This document shows, in pieces, positions 43,842 through 57,725 of a DNA stretch of 64,000 nucleotides. A program made the position numbers and the translations under genes. Position 1 is the stretch's first letter, and every line of letters begins with the position of its first letter. This stretch comes from Corinectria fuckeliana. Lineage: Eukaryota; Ascomycota; Sordariomycetes; Hypocreales; Nectriaceae. The DNA lies in the NCBI GenBank assembly GCA_019137255.1, contig WPDH01000121.1, positions 278,703 to 342,702 of the forward strand, read 5' to 3'. The notes beneath the pieces were generated by a model. The model was not told where the DNA came from, searched no databases, and was given only the letters and a program-made list of their open reading frames with translations.

Positions 43842-46327
43842 TAATCGTTCAAGACTTCAAGTCAGGTCGTCACTCGCAAACCCAGCGCTCGGCCTTTCGT
43901 TCTAGGCTCATGCATAGCTATGCCGGGTGTCCCAGAATGAGCCTCAGAGCCTGATCCCAAGACTGGCAACAAAGATGCCTCAGTCGATATCATTACTGTC
44001 AGAGGACAGTCAACAACGAATACAGGCTGCCAGGCCGCAATGATGAAAGCCAACAACCACCCGTCCTCAGCCTGGAAGACGAAAACACGGAGGGGATCGG
44101 GGACTGGGGATCAATATGACATGGGATTACGACAGGGGGATGCGTGGTTCCAGGGAATCCCGTCGTGATACATGTGTACGAGTGGCGTGAGTCAAATGTT
44201 TGTCACCCGCGTCAAAACGCGGGTGGCACAAGATGGGCTACGTGCTTCACAGGCCGACGGGATCGGCGGACCATGACCTACTCGTAGGACTCCGCGAGTG
44301 GCAGGCTTGACAGTGGCATGCTGGTGATGTGTCGTGGCTGGGCTTTACGGCCGACCAACGAAAATAGACGACATTTGCCAGTGTTCAAGGAGATGGGCTA
44401 TGTCATCGTGGTGAAGCAAACACGTATATGAAACCCCCAAGGCAACTTCCCGATGACGGGGTAAGAGAAGCGAGTATCGATTCCGAGCGGAGAGGGTCCA
44501 AGAGCCCAAGAACACCCGAGCGATGGCAAACGGCCCTCCCGAAATGCTCGGGATGCAAGATATCGAGGGGCCCAAGGGTCTCGTGTAGGCATCGACCCGA
44601 CGGCAAGATTTTGACCAGCCAGGAAGTGCGAGAAACGACAGACAGTGATGGGGACTGCCTCTCTGTCTTTACAACCCTGGCTCGACTGGGCCATGCCGAT
44701 GTCCGTCTTGCGGTTGTGGGACTCGAAAGCAAGCTGCGGTGAGACAGTGCGGAAGTCGGGCAGCGGCAGCATGGGGGCAGTGCATTGCTGTCTCATTCAT
44801 TTTAGCCTTTATTCACGGCAATAGCGATGGCAGTGGTGAATTACAGGATTTATAGGATTTAAAGGTGAATTGCAATGTATTTTTAAGGATTCGCTATGAC
44901 AAGCAAGCCCGCAATCACGGTAAAAGTCACAACCGTCCCAGTCTACAGCCACGGCAATAGAAAGCTGCTGAAACAAAGGCGGCCCAGTCACTGACGACGA
45001 GACCAAGTGAGTGGGTGAGAGAGAGGGGCATGAAACGAGCCGTTGGATTTTCGCACGTTAGCGCGGGAAGCTGCAGCATGGATCGGTCGTTGATCAGGGC
45101 AAACCGCGGCACTGCTAGACAGAGACGAGAACGAAAAAGAATGGAAGAGAAGGTAACCTAAGAGGGGGGAAATCCGGTTTGCATCCCCCCCGGGCCTTAG
45201 ATCCACCACCTCATGCCTGATTCCTAACTTGGGGTAAAAGGGAACCGGGACGGGGACGGTTGATTTTTTCTGGTGCCGGATTATCGTTATCGCATCCCGC
45301 TCCTGAAAGAAAGGGGGGAAAAAAGAAAGAAAAAAAAAACTGTGCAGGAAGAGTAATGGAAAGCCAGGCAAGCTTTTGACTGGTGAGGTCACTGGCATTT
45401 TAGTGGGCGTTTGGTGGGCATCAGGTGGGCGTTTTTGGTGGGATGACCTGGATAATCTAGGTACGTACCTTTACAGTGGACAATACTTAGGAGCGCCCGC
45501 CCCCGCTGCAAGTCTCGGGCACTGAATCCAGTACGCACCAGGCGCTGCGAGTGCCAAGTTCTGGGTGCCAGGTACCGGTTCTAGGTGCTACACAGTACGT
45601 AAGTACCCGGGCAGTAGGTACTTAGGTAGGTACGCACAACGCATGATGGAGCTCTCACCCCGCCACCAGTCAGGTCAGCCCTCTTCCTCCGTCCCCTCCT
45701 CTCCTCCATCCCGATTCTCGCAGCCTCCTTAGCCTCCGGGTTCTTTCCACCCTCTATTAGTCCTCCAATCCTTCAAAAGCAACAAAAGCTGCCTGGACGG
45801 GCTCAGATCTCGACAACCCAACGTCTCACTGCTCGGCTCGATCCCTCGATCCCTTTCATCCCGTTGCCCTCACAGACAGATTCCTAAACAAACCCAGATA
45901 CCCAAGAAGACAAACCTCGAACCCTGGCTGGTAAGTGAGTGAGTGAGTGTGAGTGTTTGCTCGCTGTTGGTGGCCCCACGCGCCCCATGCCCACTCCTAC
46001 ACCCCTGCTTCTGAGGGGCAGTCTTTCGCTTCCCGCCCACTATCCCATCCCATCCCAGACAACCAACCCATATCCCACCGCTTACTCGCCCTCTCTCACA
46101 CTCCCCGAGCCTCGAGCCTTGAGTCCTTGAGCCTCATCCCAGCCTCATCCATCGCAGAGCCGCTCGCTGTGCGCCTCCCACTAACTCATCCATCGTAGAA
46201 GCTGCGCAGCTTCGCCGATGTGATCAGACGTACCAGTCTCTCCCCTCCCATCTCCCACATCTCTCTGCCACCCTCCGCGACGCTCTCTTCTCGCCATCAC
46301 ATCTCGCCTCCGCCTCCGCCGCCCATC
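43842..46327. other. Intergenic region between PAC4 and transportin
   Basis: 2.5 kb contain no supported gene. TACCTA-type words are dense at 45457-45475 and 45595-45635. A (GAGT)n tract lies at 45934-45955, next to a GTAAGTGAG sequence (45931) that could be the donor of a 5' UTR intron of the transportin gene, with a possible acceptor at about 46198 (CATCGTAG). The long pyrimidine-rich stretch at 45660-46320 fits a leader or promoter. Confidence 0.55.
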
Positions 46328-49304
46328 ATGGCCTCCTGGCAACCTGTCCCCGAGTCGCTGCAGCAGCTCGCATCATGCCTCAAGGACTCTCTCAGCGGCT
46401 TCGACAAGAGCGCCCAGAAGCAGGCCGATCTCGTGAGTCGCCCCCCCCCCCACTGGCCCTCCCCCGCCGCATTAGATGCGCCCGTCCAGTCCGCTGACTC
46501 GTTTCGTCCCCGTCTACTTAGATGCTCCAGCAGGCCAAGAACTCGCCTGACGTCAACAACTACCTCGCCTACCTCTTCTCCAGCTCTCAGCCCCCCAATG
46601 GCCTCCAATTCACCGAACAGGACTTCCACCTCGTGCGCTCCGCCGCCGGCATCATGCTGAAGAACAACATTCGCTCCGACTGGAAGTCCATCCCTGAGAC
46701 CAGCCTGCAGCTCATCAAGCTTGCCGTCCCCATGTGCCTGCAGGACAAGAACTCCCAGATCCGAAACTTCGCCGGAAATATTGCGACAGAGGTCATCCGC
46801 CGCGGCGGTCTGCTGGGCTGGCCGGAGCTACTCCCCCAGCTACTCGACTTGATCTCCAACGCCACCGGCCATGTCTCCAACGAGGCCCAGGAGGGCGCCA
46901 TGTCCGCCATGGCCAAGATCTGCGAAGACAACTTCCGCATGCTTACCAAGGAGGTCAATGGCCAGCGACCTCTGAACTACGTTCTCCCCCAGCTCATTGC
47001 CGCCACCAAGAACCCCTTGCCCAAGGTCCGAGCCGGTGCCTTGACGGCCATCAACGTCTTCACCCCCCGTGAGTCGCAGGCCATGCTCAACTCGGTCGAT
47101 GACCTCCTCCAGCACCTATTCATCCTGGCCAGCGACGACAACACGGACGTGCGCCGTCAAGTCTGCCGTGCCTTTGTCCAACTTGTCGAGACCCGGCCCG
47201 ACAAGCTGCTGCCGCACACCAGCGGCCTCGTCGACTACATCATTAGCCAGCAAAAGTCCGACGATGAGGACCTGGCTTGTGAGGCCGCCGAGTTCTGGCT
47301 GGCCGTCGGCGAACACGAAAACCTTTGGGCTGATCTGAAGCCCCACCTGAACAAAATCATCCCCGTCCTGCTCGAGTGCATGGTCTACACTGGGGAGGAC
47401 ATCGCCCTGCTTGGAGGCCAGTCCGACGATGAGGAGGAGGAAGATCGCGAGGAAGACATCAGGCCTGCCTTTGCCAAGAAGGCTGCAGCACGAACTGCCA
47501 ATGGCGAGAACTCGGCGTCTGCCGATCCGAACGAGAACGGCAACGCCTTTGAGAAGCTTGCCAGCATGGATGAAGACTTGGAGGATGGGGAACTCGATGA
47601 CTACGATGACGGCGACGACGCGAACCCAGACGAGAGGTGGACCATTCGCAAATGCTCCGCTGCTGCCCTTGACGTCTTCGCCCGCGATTTCCGTGATCCC
47701 GTCTTCGAGGCCATCTTCCCCTACCTCTCGCAGAACCTCAAGCATGCGGAGTGGCCCTACCGCGAGGCGGCCGTGCTCGCCCTCGGCGCTGTCGCAGATG
47801 GCTGCATGGATGTCGTCACGCCTCACCTCCCCGAATTGGTGCCCTACCTGATCTCCTTGCTCGAGGACCAGGAGCCGGTCGTGCGCCAGATCACCTGCTG
47901 GACCCTCGGTCGGTACTCGTCCTGGGCCGCCAACCTGCAGAACCAGCAGAAGGAGCAGTTTTTCGTCCCCATGATGGACGGCATCCTCCGGAAGATGCTG
48001 GACAAAAACAAGAAGGTTCAGGAGGCCGGCGCCTCGGCTTTTGCCAACCTCGAAGACAAGGCTGGCAAGATCCTGGAGCCCTACTGCGGCCCTATTATTG
48101 CTCAGTTCGTCCAATGCTTCGCCAAGTACAAGGATCGCAACATGTACATCCTCTACGACTGTATCCAAACCTTGGCCGAGCACATTGGACCGGTCCTAGC
48201 CCGGCCTGATCTGGCCGGCCAGTTGATGCCCGCCTTGATCGACCGATACCACAAGGTGTCAGACCAGTCACGCGAGCTCTTCCCCATGCTCGAGTGCCTG
48301 TCCTACGTGGCCATGGCCATGCACGATGCGTTCGCCCCGTACGCCGAGCCCATCTTCCTTCGTTGCGTCAACATTATCCATGTCAATCTCGAGCAAGGCA
48401 TGGCTTCTGCCAGCAATCCCGCCTTGGAGCAGCCCGACAAGGACTTCCTTGTGACGAGCCTTGATCTTCTTAGCGCCATCGTCCAGGCGTTGGATGACGA
48501 TAAATCCACAGCCCTCGTCAAGAACTCACAGCAATCATTCTTCGAGCTCCTCAGCTTCTGCATGGAGGACCCTGCCGATGAGGTCCGCCAATCCGCGTAC
48601 GCTTTGCTGGGCGACTGCGCCAAATACGTCTACCCTCTGCTGCAACAGTGCCTTCCAACCATCTTCCCCATCATGCTGAAGCAACTCGATATGGACAACG
48701 TCTTGGACGAGGATATCGACAGTGGATTTGGCGTTGTCAACAATGCCTGCTGGTCTGCCGGCGAGATTTCGATGCAGCACAAGGCGGGAATGTCACCTTG
48801 GGTCCCTGAACTCCTCCAGAGGTTCCTCGAAATCATGACCAACCCGCGTGTGCCCAAGGCGCTCAACGAGAACGCGGCCATAGCCCTCGGACGCCTTGGA
48901 CTGGACAACTCAGAACAACTGGCGCCCGCTCTTGACACGTTTTGCGAAGAGTGGTTGAACTCGATGGAAGAGGTAGAGCCTACCGAGGAGAAGGCCACCG
49001 CATTCAAGGGTTTCTCGATGGTTGTGGGCCGGAACCCTCAGGCCATGGAGAAGGTTCTTCACCAGTACTTTGTGGCCATTGCTCGATACCGCGACATCAA
49101 CCTCAACAGCCCCATCAAGCAAGAACTGCACGAGGTCTTTCAAAGTGTGAGTCTTGTTCCTTATTGCGCCAACAGCGGAGCACGTACTAACCCTTTCTCC
49201 AGGTGCTCACTTCTTACAAGCAAATGATCCCGCAATTTAGCGAATTCCTGGGGCAGTTGCAAGCAAAGGATCGTCAAGCCCTGGAAGCACACTACACTCT
49301 ATAG
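46328..49304 (+). CDS. KAP104: Transportin / karyopherin beta-2 (Kap104 type)
   Basis: This nuclear import receptor carries PY-NLS cargoes such as mRNA-binding proteins through the nuclear pore. Three exons (46328-46432, 46522-49146, 49203-49304; introns 89 and 56 nt, both phase 0) give 943 residues, slightly longer than yeast Kap104. HEAT-repeat helices run throughout. The family-specific acidic loop in HEAT 8 (SDDEEEEDREEDIRPAF, about residues 333-352), used to release cargo when RanGTP binds, distinguishes it from importin-beta/Kap95; a second acidic segment follows (DEDLEDGELDDYDDGDD). Conserved blocks include RWTIRKCSAAALDVFA, WPYREAAVLALGAVADGCM, ITCWTLGRYSSWA, IDSGFGVVNNACWSAGEI and NENAAIALGRLG. 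The C-terminal exon encodes VLTSYKQMIPQFSEF. The start is in good context (ATCATGGCC). Confidence 0.96.
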
Positions 49305-51834
49305 GAACACCAGTTGCTGGCGCAATCTTCGGCTCGATCCACAGTATACTGGTATCTGGACAGCAAGGACGGAAGGAACACCAATAATTACATAGCCATA
49401 GATAGCATTGATTTTTTGCACTAGGTAGCATGGAGTGAGTTCGAGGGACAAGGGGGTCGATTTGCATGATGAGTTTCAGGGAAGATGACGAACGAAGCTG
49501 CATACGTCGATGGTGCTTTTGTGCAACATGGGTGCGAGCTTTCCATTATGAAAACTGAGGGCCGAGAGATGATGACTATATGACGACAAACAAGGAAAGG
49601 AAGCTTAGGGAAGATTCAGACTTGGGGAGGAAAATTATACCTTGATCACGATGGGGCGAGGATGTTATGTCGTCATGGGTCAATAGATACGAGGAGCACG
49701 AAATGGGTGGAAAGGAACTACTTAGATAGATAGGCTATTCAAGATGAGCCGAATGAGCGGGTGTTTGAGTGTTGAGATGTCCAGGTAGATGACATGTTTG
49801 GTGTAGATGGGTTTCTGTGCTGTTGATGCTGTGTGTTTGTTGAAACGTCCGACAAGTCAAACGTACTTGGATAGTTTGGTTTAGTTCTTTGAATACTAGC
49901 TTGGAGTTTCTAGGAGGGATCACATTGATCTTTGCCAATTGGTATCTAGTTAGGACGACTGGTTGGTTGGCACCAGAAAGGGGGACAATGTCGGTGGCGG
50001 AACGTTTAACAATCAACCAAACCAAGCAAGCATTTATCCATGCCTTCTATCAAAACACAACAAGTAAAGTCACTATGAAACAATAGATCTTCCAGAGAAG
50101 TGTGGATGGCCTGCAGTCTCGAAAATGTTCAGTTGTGATGGCACGGAGTTTCTGATCGTGGACTGTAGGGTACACATCGACCTAAGCAACAGTCGAAGAT
50201 GGTAACACGACCAGAAGCGGAGGGACTAGGCAGAACCAAGATGAATGCAAGGGAGCTATACGATGGAACAGTAAACGGAAGCTAGGGCACGACTTGTTTT
50301 TCAAATGCTGTGGTCCGGTAGTTCACGCTGGTAACGAACGGCCTTTCAACCTAGGTGCCTACTGAGGAGCATCAGAGGCACTCCTATCATATTTCCCGAC
50401 GGCAAGAGACAAACTAAAGAGCCCAAGCCAGGGAGAAGCAACCCCATGGCCTGCGGAGTGACTGGAAAGCACGGGGTTTAGACCATGACATGTAGCAACA
50501 GCATAGGAGTCATGCTAAGATTGGGATGTGACGGGCTGGCTTCCGACTACGACGGGAGTGCGTCGAATATCTGTCCAACGGCCGAGCGACAAAGGCCCGA
50601 CCCGTACGGAGCCCTTCCGTCACCGTCTTCCCAGACCGGTAGGCAACGTGGCTCGTCATGATGCGACCCCTACGCGCCCGGATTATCAAAACCGCGCCGA
50701 CCTCGCCCCCCTCCCCGGCGAACAGTCTGGGTCGGCCCTCGCTGCGACACAACGTCGCCGCGGGCGCCGATCACAAACGTGGCCCTCGACGGTGTGACAC
50801 GTTTTTTTGCTCTCGAGCCCTCCCCTCGCTGAGGTCTGAGAGCAAGCCAGCCTTCGGGTTGCCTATCACTTGCAAAAAGGGCCAAGCCGGCATGCTCGGC
50901 AACCCGTTGAGCACTCGCTGCAAGGGCGGAACTTGTTTCCTCACCGATAGATGCTTTTCCTCCCGGCCACGCATTGGCTACCGCAACTACGCATCCGTTG
51001 GGAGAGCCGACGTCTGATGGAGTTTCCCAGATGAGGCCCTTCCATGCACGCTGGTGCTCAAAATAGGAACTCGAAGTGGCCCCCGCGGCGGCCAGGGCTC
51101 CCGTTCTCGGCTTCATGGCGGAATAGCCAATAACACAAACAAAAGCGGCCGGTTGTGGCTTTCCTTTTTTAAAATACCGTGAAGGGGGTTGGGCCTTGAA
51201 GGGGGCTGTCCTCAAGGGGGATGAATGAGAGACGGGTACGAGAAGTTGGGACGAGGGTTCCCCTAAACAGGCAAGTTCAGTAGTGATCTCGTATAAGACG
51301 TCCGGATCGAGCCCTCTGAGATTTGGGTGGCTTTTTGGGGGGGGGCAGCTGGGCGGACCACGGCTGGGGCTCGTCCGGGTAGACGACGAGATGTTGCTTT
51401 GGTTTCCGCCGTCTGATAGAGGGCGAATTGGTTGGATGCAACCAACTGCACACCAAGCTGGTGGGCTCTTTTCTGTTGGAATCTAGGCGAGGAGGTTGAC
51501 CGCCCCCTGCACAACCCCCAGTTGCCACTACTAGTACGTTCTGCTACCACCACAAGTCCAGCAGCGGGTATTAAAAATAGAAAAAGAAATCCCGCCCTAC
51601 CCTTCCCTCCTCCGATGTGTAATGCATGCCTCGGCCGTTTGAATATGGCCCCGTGTTTTGCGCTACGGCAGCCCTGCGAGCGAGGGGTCCTGGGGAGATT
51701 CAGCCCTTCGGGGCGAGGACCCCGAGCTTGTCTGTCTGGTGTCCTATCTGTCTGTCTGTTTGTTGTTGGAGCAACACGGGATGTGGGCGGCAGGCAATTC
51801 GCTTGATGATAGCGTGAGGGAGCTGGGCAGGATT

Positions 51835-51871
51835 GGAGAGAGAGAGAGAGAGAGCGCGAGAGAGAGAGAGG
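51835..51871. repeat. (GA)n microsatellite
   Basis: The AG dinucleotide tract is interrupted once by GCGCGAG. Confidence 0.9.
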
Positions 51872-52602
51872 TTTGTTTCATGGCCCAGACGGGTTGCATG
51901 CATGCACGCGAATTACTGGAATAGGCAATCGGGCGTCGTCGTCCTGGAGGGCTGATGCAGAACTCGGCTGGCACATCAAACATCAAAACACCATCCATCC
52001 TCAGCGTCCGAGCCACGCATACTCCGTGCATGGCGATGGGATGCATGCTTCCTTCCTTCCCTTCCTAAACCCACAGACTTTTTTTTTTTTCTTTCTCTTT
52101 CCTCATCCTCGGCCACCTGCAACCAACCCATCGTCTCGAAGCTTCCCCGGGCAGGGCCGTGGACGTGGACAAGGCCGGCTGAGTACTAGGTACCGGGGAA
52201 GGAGGGAAGGGTGAGGGTCGACTACCTAGGTATCTAGGGGGGGGAGGACGGACAAGCAAGGGCAAGCAAAAAGACCTACTAGTTAGTTGTTGATTAGGCC
52301 AAACCCAGGCAGGGAGGGCCAGGCAGTTCTATATTTGTCACGGAACCCGCTCGCTCGGACGCGTGCCATCCCACCTTCGGGGCCGAACTCGGTCGGGGTT
52401 CTGTCTGGGCTGAGTAAGTGAGTGGATGGGTGAGTGAGTGAGTGAGTGGCTGGGAAGAGGTCACGGCGGGCTGCCCGGTGATTACCTAGTTTATGAAGCT
52501 AGACGGGATGGAAAATAAGAAGACAAAAAGAAAGAAATGTTTGCGGTTTCTTGTTGATTAATTTTTAATTCCGTACCACGGGGATTTGCGAGAGACGGTG
52601 AT

Positions 52603-52645
52603 GCAGATGCAGACGCAGACGGAGACGGAGACGGAGACGGAGAAG
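52603..52645. repeat. (GACGGA)n hexanucleotide repeat
   Basis: Tandem GACGGA units are flanked by related GACGCA and GATGCA units. Confidence 0.85.
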
Positions 52646-52937
52646 GCTGCTATGGAAGGTTCCATGGAAGGGTGATTCAGCTTTGGCGGAGGAATAGGGT
52701 TTCGCACGGGACCGACTTGGTCCACGCCGCCTCCTTCAAACACATTTCGCATTTTAACAGGCAGTAAACCAACGCCCCGGGCGAGCAACGTTAGGTACCT
52801 ATTGCTACGTAGTAATATATAAGATAGGTGGTAATTAAGGCACAGTAGTACTGGAGGTAGTCTCAGTAGTGCCGGCTGGCCCGTCAACCCATGCGCGCGA
52901 ACCAGCAAAGCGTAGGAGGAGACGAGATCCATCTATC

Positions 52938-52954
52938 GGGGGGGGGGGGGGGGG
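52938..52954. repeat. Poly-G homopolymer (17 nt)
   Basis: This is the longest homopolymer in the window. Its length is likely to be unreliable in the assembly. Confidence 0.9.
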
Positions 52955-54608
52955 AACCATCATCTTAACTAATAAAAGTTAGAAGTCGGAACACTCCATT
53001 TAAGCTTTAGCACTAGCCTGGGACTTTTCCGGGCTCCCTTTTTGTCCTTGTTTTTACAATGTACTACCGTGTAATTACTAGCTTGGTGCTCCGTAGACCT
53101 CAGGTACCTATCCATCTACTATGATCATCCACGAATACTGATGGATCCCTATCACGACTACCTAAGCTACTTAGTTAAAAAAAAATCCTACGAAATACCG
53201 CTTCCGGACTGACCCCTGAACCCGGCTCCGCCGCTATCCCTTGGGGGGGGGGAGCCGTTCGGCACGTCGCCGACACTGGAAGCCTGCAAGCTGATCGGCC
53301 GGTCCAGACTACTCCAAAACGGCGCCGACAACTTCACCGTCCAAACCAAGATGCAAAGTAAAGTAGGATGGCTGGGCTGGGCTGGGTTTGCTATTATGGT
53401 GTGCAACGGCGGCGCATGGACGCTTCCCGGGGGGTCAAGAACAAAAAGTTCCTCTTGGAGAACCAAACCTAGGGTAGGTAGGTAAGCTATTTGGTTCCCC
53501 CCCCGCCCGCTTCACACCGGCCGGTTCGTTGATTCCCGCTAGACGTCCGTCTTGCTGTTGGGATCATTGCCAGCATGCAATGCATGCATGATACGTTACT
53601 CGAGCCAAAACCACCCACAGACGAGAACGAACCCAAAAGCAAACATTCCCATCTTACTGGACCCTGAGACTTGAGCTGGGACAGCCAGATCTCTCCGTGC
53701 GTTCGTTCTCCTTCGGCGCGCGAGTCATGGCAGTCGGCGCCCTGCCGAAACTCCCCGACTCTCCGGGCTTGTCGTCATGCCGCCCTCGTGGCGTTGCGAA
53801 GCTTCTTTTCCTTCTCCGGGCGCGCAAGGGTCAGTCTGGACGACCTAGACACACAGACAACAGAACACAGAAACACGGCCTGGCCGCCTTTTTGACTAAG
53901 CGGCCTCTCGCTCTTCTACCCACCACGGAGCCATCGCTGTCGTTTGCACGGCCCCCCCCCCCAGCATTCCGGAAAGCCACGCTCTGAACTTCAATACTAA
54001 CGATCCGGCGCAATGCGGCGGCTCCTTGCCCAGGTCGACGACCCCTTACTTGGGCTAGCCAAGCTCCCCATGATAGTGGCGAAAACCAACCCACATATGT
54101 CTAGTGTAGCCTTGCTGCTTGAGCCCTACCTACCGCCTACCTCGCCTTACACCCCTTCCCCTGCAACCTTTCCTCATCCCACCTCCCCTCGCTCTGCTTG
54201 ATTGGTGTCCCGGAATAGAGCGATTCTCCCATGGCCAGTTGGTCGACCCGGGACGATGGGTGAGACGGCGATCCGCACATACCATACCTACATACTGTAC
54301 TGCAATCAAGTCCTGTATGTAGTTACATACCGAGCTCCTCCATGCCCATTGCCAGCTGACACGGACCACATGCCGACAATGCCGGCTCCCGGCTTGGAAG
54401 CTATTCATTGCTCGATTCACTCCATTGCCCGGATTCGTCGGCCTTTTCGCCGGGAAATATTACGGTTCTGACATTGGGCGGCTGTGTTACACAGATGTCA
54501 CCGTTGCCTGAAAAAAGATCAAGCCTCAAGGCAGCCAAGTGTGACGCGGTTGGCTGAGCAGGCAAAACCAAGTGGTCCACCTGATCGCTGAGCTCATGAT
54601 TTCCTCAG

Positions 54609-54614
<6 letters not shown>

Positions 54615-54646
<32 letters not shown>
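54615..54646. repeat. (AG)16 microsatellite
   Basis: Sixteen uninterrupted AG units. Confidence 0.95.
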
Positions 54647-54649
<3 letters not shown>

Positions 54650-56589
54650 TGATACTCGATACTCCGTGTGTGCCTGCGACCCGTCGTAGCTTTGCATCCG
54701 TCTGGACGCAAGTTTTGAGCGAATGCAGCAACCCGACGCTAGGACTGAACGGACATGACCTAAGCCGTCCGCCAGCGCGAGACGCCGTCTTGCGCTTGCT
54801 TGTCTGTTGTTTTGACTTCTTCAATTCTCTTGTTCTTGATGACGGGAACCACGCTAGGTAGGCGGAAAGCCCAGGATGCCAGGGTCCTCCTGCGGGAGAG
54901 ACTTGCTTCTTCCTTACCAACGCCGCCCCTCCCCCCCATTTCCGCCCTCGGCTCCGTTGCCCAACCCGAGAAATGCGAAACAAGAGCTGAAGAGCTGAGT
55001 TCGCGTAACCGTCCAGTCAAAGGCGGTAAACATCGTTGACATCGCGGTAGAACGGAAGAGATCTACACTTCGATCCCGACCAAGCGGGCCAGTGCTGGCA
55101 GCGGACCGCTTTTACGAAGTAAGCCCGCATGGCTCCTGCTCAAGCGCTGCAAATAATAGAATTCCTACATGTTTGTTGATGCTGTCCACGGACTTCTGCG
55201 TGACAAACTTTGTCAGTGATCATCGCTCAGATGCCATGCCATGCCATGGGAGTGGACAAAAAAGTGTCAGTCACATGGCATTGAGCCAATGCCCAGAAGT
55301 AGCAATTCTAAATATATCCTTCGGAGCCAGGCAGGCCCTCGTGGCCGAATCACCGGCTGCCAATGGGCATCGTAGCTGACTTATTGCCCGCATCTCGTCA
55401 TGGTGGGTTCATGTGCCAAGTGCACCATCTGATGAGACACCCAGGTCAATCTAACCGTCAAGTAACCGTTTCTCTGTCTCGGACGGATTCTCTTCTCTCC
55501 CAAGTAGATCAAAGTCCTAAAACAAGCGATTTTTGCTGCGCGCAATTTTGCAAAAGATGCTGATCAAACCCTCGGCACGAGTACTAGGGTGTATCCTTGC
55601 GGAGTGACCCTAGACAGCCTGCAGCCTACCCGACCTCCTCAGGCTGTATTTGGCTAATCGTAATAGCACTGGCTGGGTAAGTCGTAAGAGTACGGTACCG
55701 TGACAGCAGCGGGGATGGACATGTCAAGCATCATAGTAGGTGATCCATCCCCCGCAGGGTGATGGTCCGGCCCCTCCTGAACCTAGCCATGGGGCTGTGG
55801 TTTTCTTGGCCATGATGTTAGCCCAGTCCATGACAGACTGACGCCAGTTCTCAGAGGGCCTCCAAGATGCCTCGGTAGGCGTTGTGAATTACCGGGGCGC
55901 CGACCGTCATCATGATGGTTGGGCACCGGGCTGGCAATGATCTGAGTGTGATGTTTGTTGCGGGCTGGTGGTTCAGCGGCGTGGGGCTCCAAGGGCGATC
56001 TGCATGCCGATTCCGAGGCTTCTCCCAGCTATACGGCTCGTACTTCATTAGTCTGTAGCCAGACTGTGGCGCGATGCAAAGCTCAGCTTCTCATCAAGTT
56101 GAATGTGCTCACCGCTCCTAGCAGAACAGTGCCCTGATACGTGAGACGAGGGCAAAGGAGGAAAAAGGGGGATAAATCGAGAGTCATCAGTAAGGGAGGC
56201 AAAGCCATTGGAGCATGTCGTGCATAGCACAAATCATCCGTGTGGGTCCGATCCGACACAAGGTGGCGTTGACGAGATCTCAGCTCAGCCGCCCATCAGA
56301 TCTTCTCGTTGAGGGCGTTCCGAGTGAGCCATGTCAAGTTTAGCATTCCAGCGTGAGCGCAGGGCTAGCCGTTGTAGAGTGCAGGAGGCGCTTTGCCCTG
56401 AACTTGAGATCTTCGACGGTCCGACAAAAAGAAACCGACATCGTTAAGAATAGTAACACGCTAGTCCTGGATCTGGTAAGCGGAAAGCGTCTCGCCAACG
56501 TGGGATGCCCGTGGCCGATGCACAAGAGCCTCAGCATGGCGGCGAGATCTACATACCTAGCTTGAGGGCTCGACTGCAGGGTCCCTTCA

Positions 56590-56990
56590 TTAGAAGCGCA
56601 TCACGTAAGTTCCTGGTGTGCAAGTAGCTCGAACGATGGTTGGAACGTGATGCCTGCACTGCATTGGTCGATGTTGTGTAATCTGAACGCTGTCGCCGGG
56701 GTCAACGATGCCTCGGCAGACCCATCCAGTCGTCTGCTTCCACAACAGCAGAGAGCTTCGCTCGCACAAGTCTAAGAAACCCATCTGCTCATCCGTCTCG
56801 CCAACTCCACTGTGATATCGGTCGTCAAATTTTGCACCCTGCCAAGCATAGGCATCCGTGGTCAGCTACTGACCCCTGCAAAGATTTGGCGACATCCAAA
56901 TGCAGGACACGGCGTTTTACTCACGCGAAGCGAACAAGCGGTGCCAGAAATGAGAGACTCGCTCCCTAGTTGAGGCGGGAATGCAGTCAT
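56590..56990 (-). CDS. Candidate small two-exon Cys-containing protein, unverified
   Basis: I do not recognise this sequence. On the minus strand an ATG at 56990 opens a frame to 56925, where GTGAGT begins an 86-nt intron (branch-like GCTGACC, acceptor TTGGCAG). The second exon, 56838-56590, keeps the frame to a stop. The product would be 104 residues with five Cys, including CERSSLLLWKQ, GWVCRGIVDPGDS and ATCTPGTYV. There is no signal peptide or membrane span. The exon could instead be the 3' end of a larger or broken gene, because further open fragments lie upstream on the same strand up to 58220. Composition is near random here, so chance is quite possible. Confidence 0.22.
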
Positions 56991-57725
56991 GGCTGGGCAA
57001 TTCGTGCGACGTTGGCGGTCAGACTCCTGTCAGGACATTGACTGGTTGTTATCGCCCGAATTCTCAATGGTAACTGCCAAACGCTTCTTTTGCTCAGCCA
57101 GTACGGGGCTGGGACGGGCATGGAGAGTACCATTTTGGGACACGAGGTTTGTAGCTTCAGCCAAACAATAGCGGTAATGGCCTGTCAATCAGATCTCAAA
57201 CAAGGACCAGGCTTCCAGGCTTCCGTCTCCCCTGTTAGCAACGCCAACATGCATCAAGTGTCTAAGAGTAAGAAGGAGCGTACTATGTAGCATTAGTAGA
57301 GAATTAGGAAAAGACACCATGCTGCATTGAGAAGAAGCCGCCAGGGTGCCCAGCTCCTCAACCTCAGCAGCCCTGACGCTGGACTTGTCTCAGAAACCAA
57401 CTGGGGATGGTCCACTTAGAACCACACAGCCCTGGGGATTCCAATCGGCAAGGCCGGGATGCATCTGAACTTAGGGCATGTGGACGGATACCCACTTGGC
57501 AGATGATCTCATGGCCACCAGACTAGCTTTAAAACCTGGGGCGACATCGATGGTGGACGAATTTTCGGGTTCGGCTCCTGAGCGTGTCTGTCTCAGGTAC
57601 TTCGTAAACCAATGAGAAGGGGCGCTTGAGAGTGTATCGGCCGAGACGGGTGAAGGCTGGCATGCTTTCATGAGGTCGCGTACGATGTAGAGATAAATAG
57701 TCGAGGCTGGAAACGTGGAACTTGG

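Noticed and set aside
47116..48183. A 355-codon minus-strand frame opposite transportin
   Set aside because: Shadow frame; the sense frame matches transportin along its whole length.
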